A stretch of DNA of 50,172 bases, taken from NCBI RefSeq assembly GCF_000711695.1, contig NW_013546899.1, positions 1-50,172 of the forward strand, written 5' to 3'. Positions within the stretch are counted from its first letter, which is position 1. Each line of letters opens with the position of its first letter. Shown in pieces: positions 46,103 to 50,172 of the stretch. The notes under the pieces are model-generated. The model saw only the letters and a list, made by a program, of their open reading frames with translations, was not told the DNA's origin and ran no database searches. This DNA is from Tilletiaria anomala UBC 951 (lineage: Eukaryota; Basidiomycota; Exobasidiomycetes; Georgefischeriales; Tilletiariaceae). A program made the translations under genes and the position numbers.

Positions 46103-47006
46103 ATGAGCTTGACAAAGATGTATCGCGAGGGCAAGCTGCTTCCCAACCACATTGCGGAGTATGCAGCAACTGGCAGCGTGGACGACAAGAAGCTGCAGAA
46201 GGCCGAGTACGGATGTGTGCAAGCCGAGGAGGACAGAAGAGCAGGTCTGGTGCCACGATGATTGACCCCTCTCCGATACCAGTTGACTCACCGGGAGGGT
46301 TCATCTTTTCCTTTCCCTTTACACCCATGTATGCCTATGCCACGCTCAAGGGCAAGTTTGCTGTCTTAGACGACGTTCTTCCCAAGCTACCCGAGCAAGT
46401 CTTTGACGGTCCCACGTTGCACGCAGGCTGTGACGGCGGCATGGTGCTAATCAAGACGGCCCAGATCAAAAGAAACGGAAGCAAAAGTGCAAGGCGGTGG
46501 CGCCTGCCTATGGCATTGACATCTTCTCCGCCCTCGACCAGACGGGCAACCACCCGTTTGCCACGTCCCGCAACGTGTTTACAGAGGGACTCACAGACTC
46601 TGTCGTCCTCAATACCGCCAGCTTCCTCGACCTGCCCTTTGCCGACAACGTCTTCACGCTCGTCACGAGCTCCCTGGGATGTGAGTGTGCGGTCAGAGGG
46701 CGAGGACGTCTGCTCTCTTGTCGCCCCTACGGCACGCTAATGATAATCGCCCCTTGCCTTGCAGTGCACAACCCACCCACAGAAGACCGACGTCTCGCCA
46801 TCGTGGAGCTGGGACGGGTGCTGCAGCCGGGAGGCTACCTGGTTGTCCTCGACCTTGCCGGATCGAAGATGACGCGGATGTACGCCAAGACACTCAAGGA
46901 ACTCTGCTGGAAAGACGTCAAGTACGAGTTTGCCGGCATGGGCTGCGTGTTTGGCATGTGGCACTGTGATATCGTCACGGGACGCAAGCCGGACTGGATG
47001 AAGTAG
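46103..47006 (+). pseudogene. SAM-dependent methyltransferase gene with apparent frameshift
   Basis: Class I S-adenosylmethionine methyltransferase. Exon 1 starts at 46103 (MSLTKMYREGKLLPNHIAEY). A 68-bp intron at 46215-46282 restores YGFDSPGGFIFSFPFTPMYA. Motif I is FDGPTLHAGCDGGMVLIKTA, with Asp/Cys replacements of the usual DAGCGxG pattern. After it the frame changes near 46470-46500 without usable splice sites; the next part is AYGIDIFSALDQTGNHPFAT and ASFLDLPFADNVFTLVTSSL. A normal 84-bp intron (46681-46764) leads to LHNPPTEDRRLAIVELGRVL and QPGGYLVVLDLAG. It ends with RKPDWMK. The rest is well conserved, so decay is recent, or this is a sequencing error. Its neighbour on the other strand is a broken NRPS module, so an earlier role in tailoring a metabolite is possible. 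Confidence 0.65.
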
Positions 47007-47268
47007 ATACCTGAGCACGCTTCTTTCCCGCTTGCCCATGATGTCCGTAACGCCTTTGAATGTGACGAATGTACCGAGCCAGAGCTTTGTCCTTGTCGTG
47101 TCCCAGAGTGACCTCCACCGTAGCCTCACTGCCGCGTTTCAATCAAGCAAAAGCTTTGCAGTAAACCGAGAGCAACTCTTTCTAAATGATCATCAAATGA
47201 AGTTAAAAACCCGGTCGGATCAAACTTACTAAAACACAGAGACAGAAATATAGCTGTTCGCGCCGTGC

Positions 47269-49272
47269 TCATTGGACCCTCCTTGCGCGCAGTATGTCGG
47301 CAGTGGCAGAGATGGTTGGGGAGCTGAGGGCGGCGGCAATGTGGATGCGCACCTTGTATCAGCGCTTGATAGTGGTAAAGACCTTGACGGCGGTGGGGGA
47401 GTTGCCTGCGATGGGAAAAAAGTCGTCATCGCGGCCAATCGTGTCGGCGTCCGCCTTGAGAATGCTGACCCAAATGTCTCGAAGCGAGGTCTCGAGTTCG
47501 TCAACGGGTGCTTCGACCACTCTTGTGCGCTGAGCCATCCAGTAGCTTCGTCGTCGCCCTGGTCACTGTCTGCGTCGAAGAAGTCGTCGTCGTCGTTGTC
47601 CTCACCGTCCCTGCCATCTTGGGCGTCATCCAGACGAGCGACGAGTGCTTTCCGGTCTACTTTGCCGTTTGCCGACAGGGGCAGGCCGGCATGAAGGGGG
47701 ACCAGAAGGGCGAGCTGCATGTTAAGGGGCAGCTACAGGGACAGTCTCCGGTTGACGATGGCCAGGCTGGTCTGGGCAGACGGGTCGCTGGGTGTGCTGC
47801 GGGCAATCGTGCCGCCGACGAGAATGATTTTCGGCTTCCTCTGGTACGAGGCGGCAAAGGAGGCATCCCACGTCGGGTCCATCCACGGCACCTGTGTCCA
47901 TCCGACGAGATGAGGCGCACTCTTGTCCATCAGCGTCTGGGCCAGCGCTCCTGCAGCAACTGCGTCTCCAGACACTGCCATCGTCACAATGACTGTGGCG
48001 CTCTGCAGCAGCTCCGCATTGTGGTGGAAGGCCACGGGCTGATCCGCGGCGGACCAGGCGACACCGTGCTTGGGAACAAGTTTTTGCAGTTCTCCGCCAT
48101 AGTCGTGGCTTCCCACACGCCCGGCCTGTACCGAGACAGCAGGGTCAGACGCCGTTGCGCTTGTGTGGCCGGCGACTAGTGTGACCTTGCCAAGCACAAC
48201 ATCATCGGTAGGGGATAGGCCGAGTGGCCTGAAGTGGAGGCCCCGCTCCTCCGATGCACGTTCGAAGTGAAGTGAGAGCCCGTTTCTCCTCGCCTCCTGG
48301 CCCATGGCACCGAGCAAGTAACCGTACTCGCAGGCGACGAGATCCGTGGTCGCGCTGCCGTAGAGAAGTGCAACGGCAGGTAGGTGGCTGAAGAAGAACA
48401 GCTGCCGAGTTCCTGCTTCCTGCCGTGCCTCTCCATCCGTGTCGTCGGCAACAAGCAGTTGTAGCTCGCCCGCCTTGTCGTCGGCGGCCCAGAAGCCGTT
48501 GGCGAGTCCGTCGATGCCGTTGCAGTGGAGCAGGATGCCGATGCTGTATGGTGCTCCCGGGGAAGGGTGGTGATGCTTGTAGCCCCCGCTCGGCTTCGCC
48601 CCAGCCACCGTAGCAGCCAGAACGGAGAGGAGGACCTCCTTGGTGACGGGTGCCGGGGAAGACGGGCGCTCTCAGACGACCCCAGAGCGGAACTCTGCGA
48701 GCGCCTCGTTGAAGATGGACGAAAGCGCGTCAAGGGAGGGCGAGTCGGTTTCAAAGAGGTAGTGGCTCGCTCGTGTCTCCCGCATGGCGACCAGGCGGTC
48801 CGAGACGGGAATGGGCAGTGCTTGTCCACCGTCGACACGGGAGAGGTGCTCAATGCTGCTCCGAGTCGCAAAGGTGGCCTTGTGGCCCAGGCGGTCGAAG
48901 TCGTCACTGATCAGGTCAAAGGAGCCATAGGGCGTAACGGGTGGCATGGTGTGCACAGGAGCAACAAAGCCCACCAGGTTGCCGCTCACCACGTCGACGG
49001 CGCACTCTCGGACACCATGGATGCGGTGGAGTTGATGGGTGATCTCCTCGAGCTCGATGCGGTGGCCTCGGATCTTGACCTGGTGGTCCTTTCGTCCGAG
49101 GAACTCGAGCTCGCCCGATGGAAGATGCCGCGCAACGTCGCCCGTGTCGTACAGCCTGGTGCCGAGGGTGTCGTCAAACTGGAAGGCGGCCCGAGTGCGG
49201 TCTGCATCGGTGTATCCATCCGCCACACCCTGGCCGCCAATGAACAGTCGTCCGGGGACCAGCGTGGGCGCA
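47269..49272 (-). pseudogene. Broken NRPS module: partial A, embedded Ox, T (indigoidine-synthetase-like)
   Basis: Remnant of a single NRPS module read on the minus strand. Order: the C-terminal half of an adenylation domain (VPGRLFIGGQGVADGY, then RLYDTGDVARHLPSGELEFL and GRKDHQVKIRGHRIELEEI, motifs A6-A8). Then comes an inserted nitroreductase/SagB-like flavin oxidase domain (HPSPGAPYSIGILLHCNGID, DGLANGFWAADDKAGELQLL, ACEYGYLLGAMGQEARRNGL). Then adenylation motif A10 (LPLSANGKVDRKALVARL), then a carrier domain (RDDDFFPIAGNSPTAVKVFT) with its Ser kept. Oxidase insertion between A8 and A10 followed by T is the layout of indigoidine synthetases such as BpsA/IndC, which dimerise and oxidise glutamine to a blue pigment. 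No thioesterase is seen. The 5' part of the A domain is missing at the junction near 49270. It looks broken, with about three or four interruptions. Confidence 0.72.
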
Positions 49273-49961
49273 GACGGCAATGATGACGATGCCGACGGTG
49301 ATGGACATGCTGTAGTCCGACACGGCACTCAGCATCTGGCGACGACGACCAGGTTGACGACAAAGAATCCACCGCCGATGATGATATTGAGAACCGAGCA
49401 GAGCTTGGCGCCCCAGAAACCAAACGAGTACCGCGACACGGCAATCTGACGCAGGCCGAGCTGCACAGAGGGGGGAGGAACAGAGTCAGGCGCTGCTGCT
49501 CGACAACCGACTAGCCCGCCACATGCGCGTACCTTTGGGGGCAGTGTGCCGTTGTAGCCCGTGCAGATGGCACCGACAACTCTTCCAATCAAGGTGGCCG
49601 ATTTTTTTTTGACCGAGAGTCAGGCCAAACTCGGCGCCAAGAAGACCGAGGGGAATCACACTGACGTGCACGTTCAAGCTCCACCAGAGGAGGAAGATGT
49701 TCCAGATGCTGGCGGTTGCTTTGCCTCGTCGGGGACCCAGTCGATGCCCTGCAGCTCAATACCGACGACACGATCGAGCCACTCTTCACCCTTGCGAAGC
49801 TTGCGCAGGACGGTGACGTTGGACTGGATCTAGCGGGTGCAGTGGATCTCATTGAAGCTGCTGCCATCGGCCAGCTCACTCGAGTCGGCCGCATTGGCGT
49901 GGGCCAGATAGTCCTTGTCGGGCAGGTCCGCCTCGAAGTCCTTTTCTGTGTGGGTCGACAT
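49265..49961 (-). pseudogene. Truncated, decayed NCS1 purine-cytosine permease
   Basis: N-terminal third of a nucleobase:cation symporter-1 (Fcy2-like) gene. Readable parts: the start MSTHTEKDFEADLPDKDYLA, then LRKGEEWLDRVVGIELQGID (the family's GIE-type cytosolic segment), SIWNIFLLWWSLNVHVSVIP and LGLLGAEFGLTLG (first membrane helices), LIGRVVGAICTGYNGTLPP, then over a normal 72-bp intron (49461-49532) LGLRQIAVSRYSFGFWGAKL and QMLSAVSDYSMSITVGIVII. The frame is interrupted about four times, one of them at a run of nine A. Similarity stops abruptly near 49270, where the NRPS remnant begins on the same strand. Full-length family members have about 500 residues and 12 helices; only about 200 residues remain. 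Confidence 0.75.
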
Positions 49962-50172
49962 GGCTTTAGCAGGGGGGGAGCAGATGCCAGGGGAGGCGTG
50001 TGCCAATGTCGAGGGATGGGGAAGCAAGGAAGGGAAGGCGAAGAGCAGGGCCTTTTTAATGCATCTCAGTCTCAAACGCCTAGCTACAGGTAAAAAAAAG
50101 GTAGCGGGGCGTGCGGGCAGGAACGAAGATACCATCTTAGTGGAAGAATGCGGAAAGACAGGAGAAGCACTG
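49962..50172. other. Upstream flank of the permease remnant, window end
   Basis: About 210 bp, purine-rich on the plus strand, with a run of seven A at 50092-50098. It is probably the old promoter and leader of the permease gene. No gene is seen. Confidence 0.35.

Overview
The window reads as nuclear DNA of a compact filamentous or yeast-like fungus. I infer a basidiomycete, probably near Ustilaginomycotina. The reasons are tightly packed housekeeping genes, short GT-AG introns (mostly 60-125 bp), genes on both strands, and Ser/Ala/Gly-rich low-complexity extensions on otherwise conserved proteins. No rRNA, tRNA, CRISPR array or recognisable transposon was found. Exon borders were worked out by hand from splice signals, reading phase and conservation; every multi-exon model I give as intact closes in frame.

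Region 1 (1-24.2 kb) is mostly housekeeping. In order it holds the 3' part of a formin, TRAPPC11, CDC123, a 2-kb stretch with a heptamer repeat and uncertain coding, the mitochondrial ABC exporter ATM1, a 109-aa probable mitochondrial membrane protein, a doubtful small gene, SRP54, COQ9, the TRAPP subunit TRS20 with a very large low-complexity insertion, and a decayed zinc-less alcohol dehydrogenase/quinone oxidoreductase gene.

Region 2 (24.2-27.8 kb) is one intronless NRPS-like carboxylate reductase (adenylation, carrier, reductase). It ends in eight pentapeptide repeats and a short coiled coil.

Region 3 (28-45.2 kb) is again housekeeping: a Pumilio-family RNA-binding protein with one altered base-contact residue, a TPR protein of unknown function, proteasome ATPase RPT3, the GID ubiquitin ligase subunit RMD5, the ALG2 mannosyltransferase (with a probable GC-AG intron), and a DCR2-type phosphoesterase with a tiny signal-anchor first exon.

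Region 4 (45.2-50.2 kb) is a decayed accessory corner. It has a SAM methyltransferase gene with an apparent frameshift, then on the other strand a broken NRPS module whose adenylation domain carries an embedded nitroreductase-like oxidase domain. This A-Ox-T order is the one seen in indigoidine (blue pigment) synthetases. The module abuts, apparently through a rearrangement, the N-terminal part of a broken NCS1 purine-cytosine permease gene. This corner is the most unusual part of the window.

Functional links: TRAPPC11 and TRS20 both belong to the TRAPP tethering complexes. ATM1 and COQ9, and probably the 109-aa protein, act in mitochondria. SRP54, ALG2 and TRAPP serve the secretory pathway. 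RPT3 and RMD5 serve ubiquitin-proteasome degradation.
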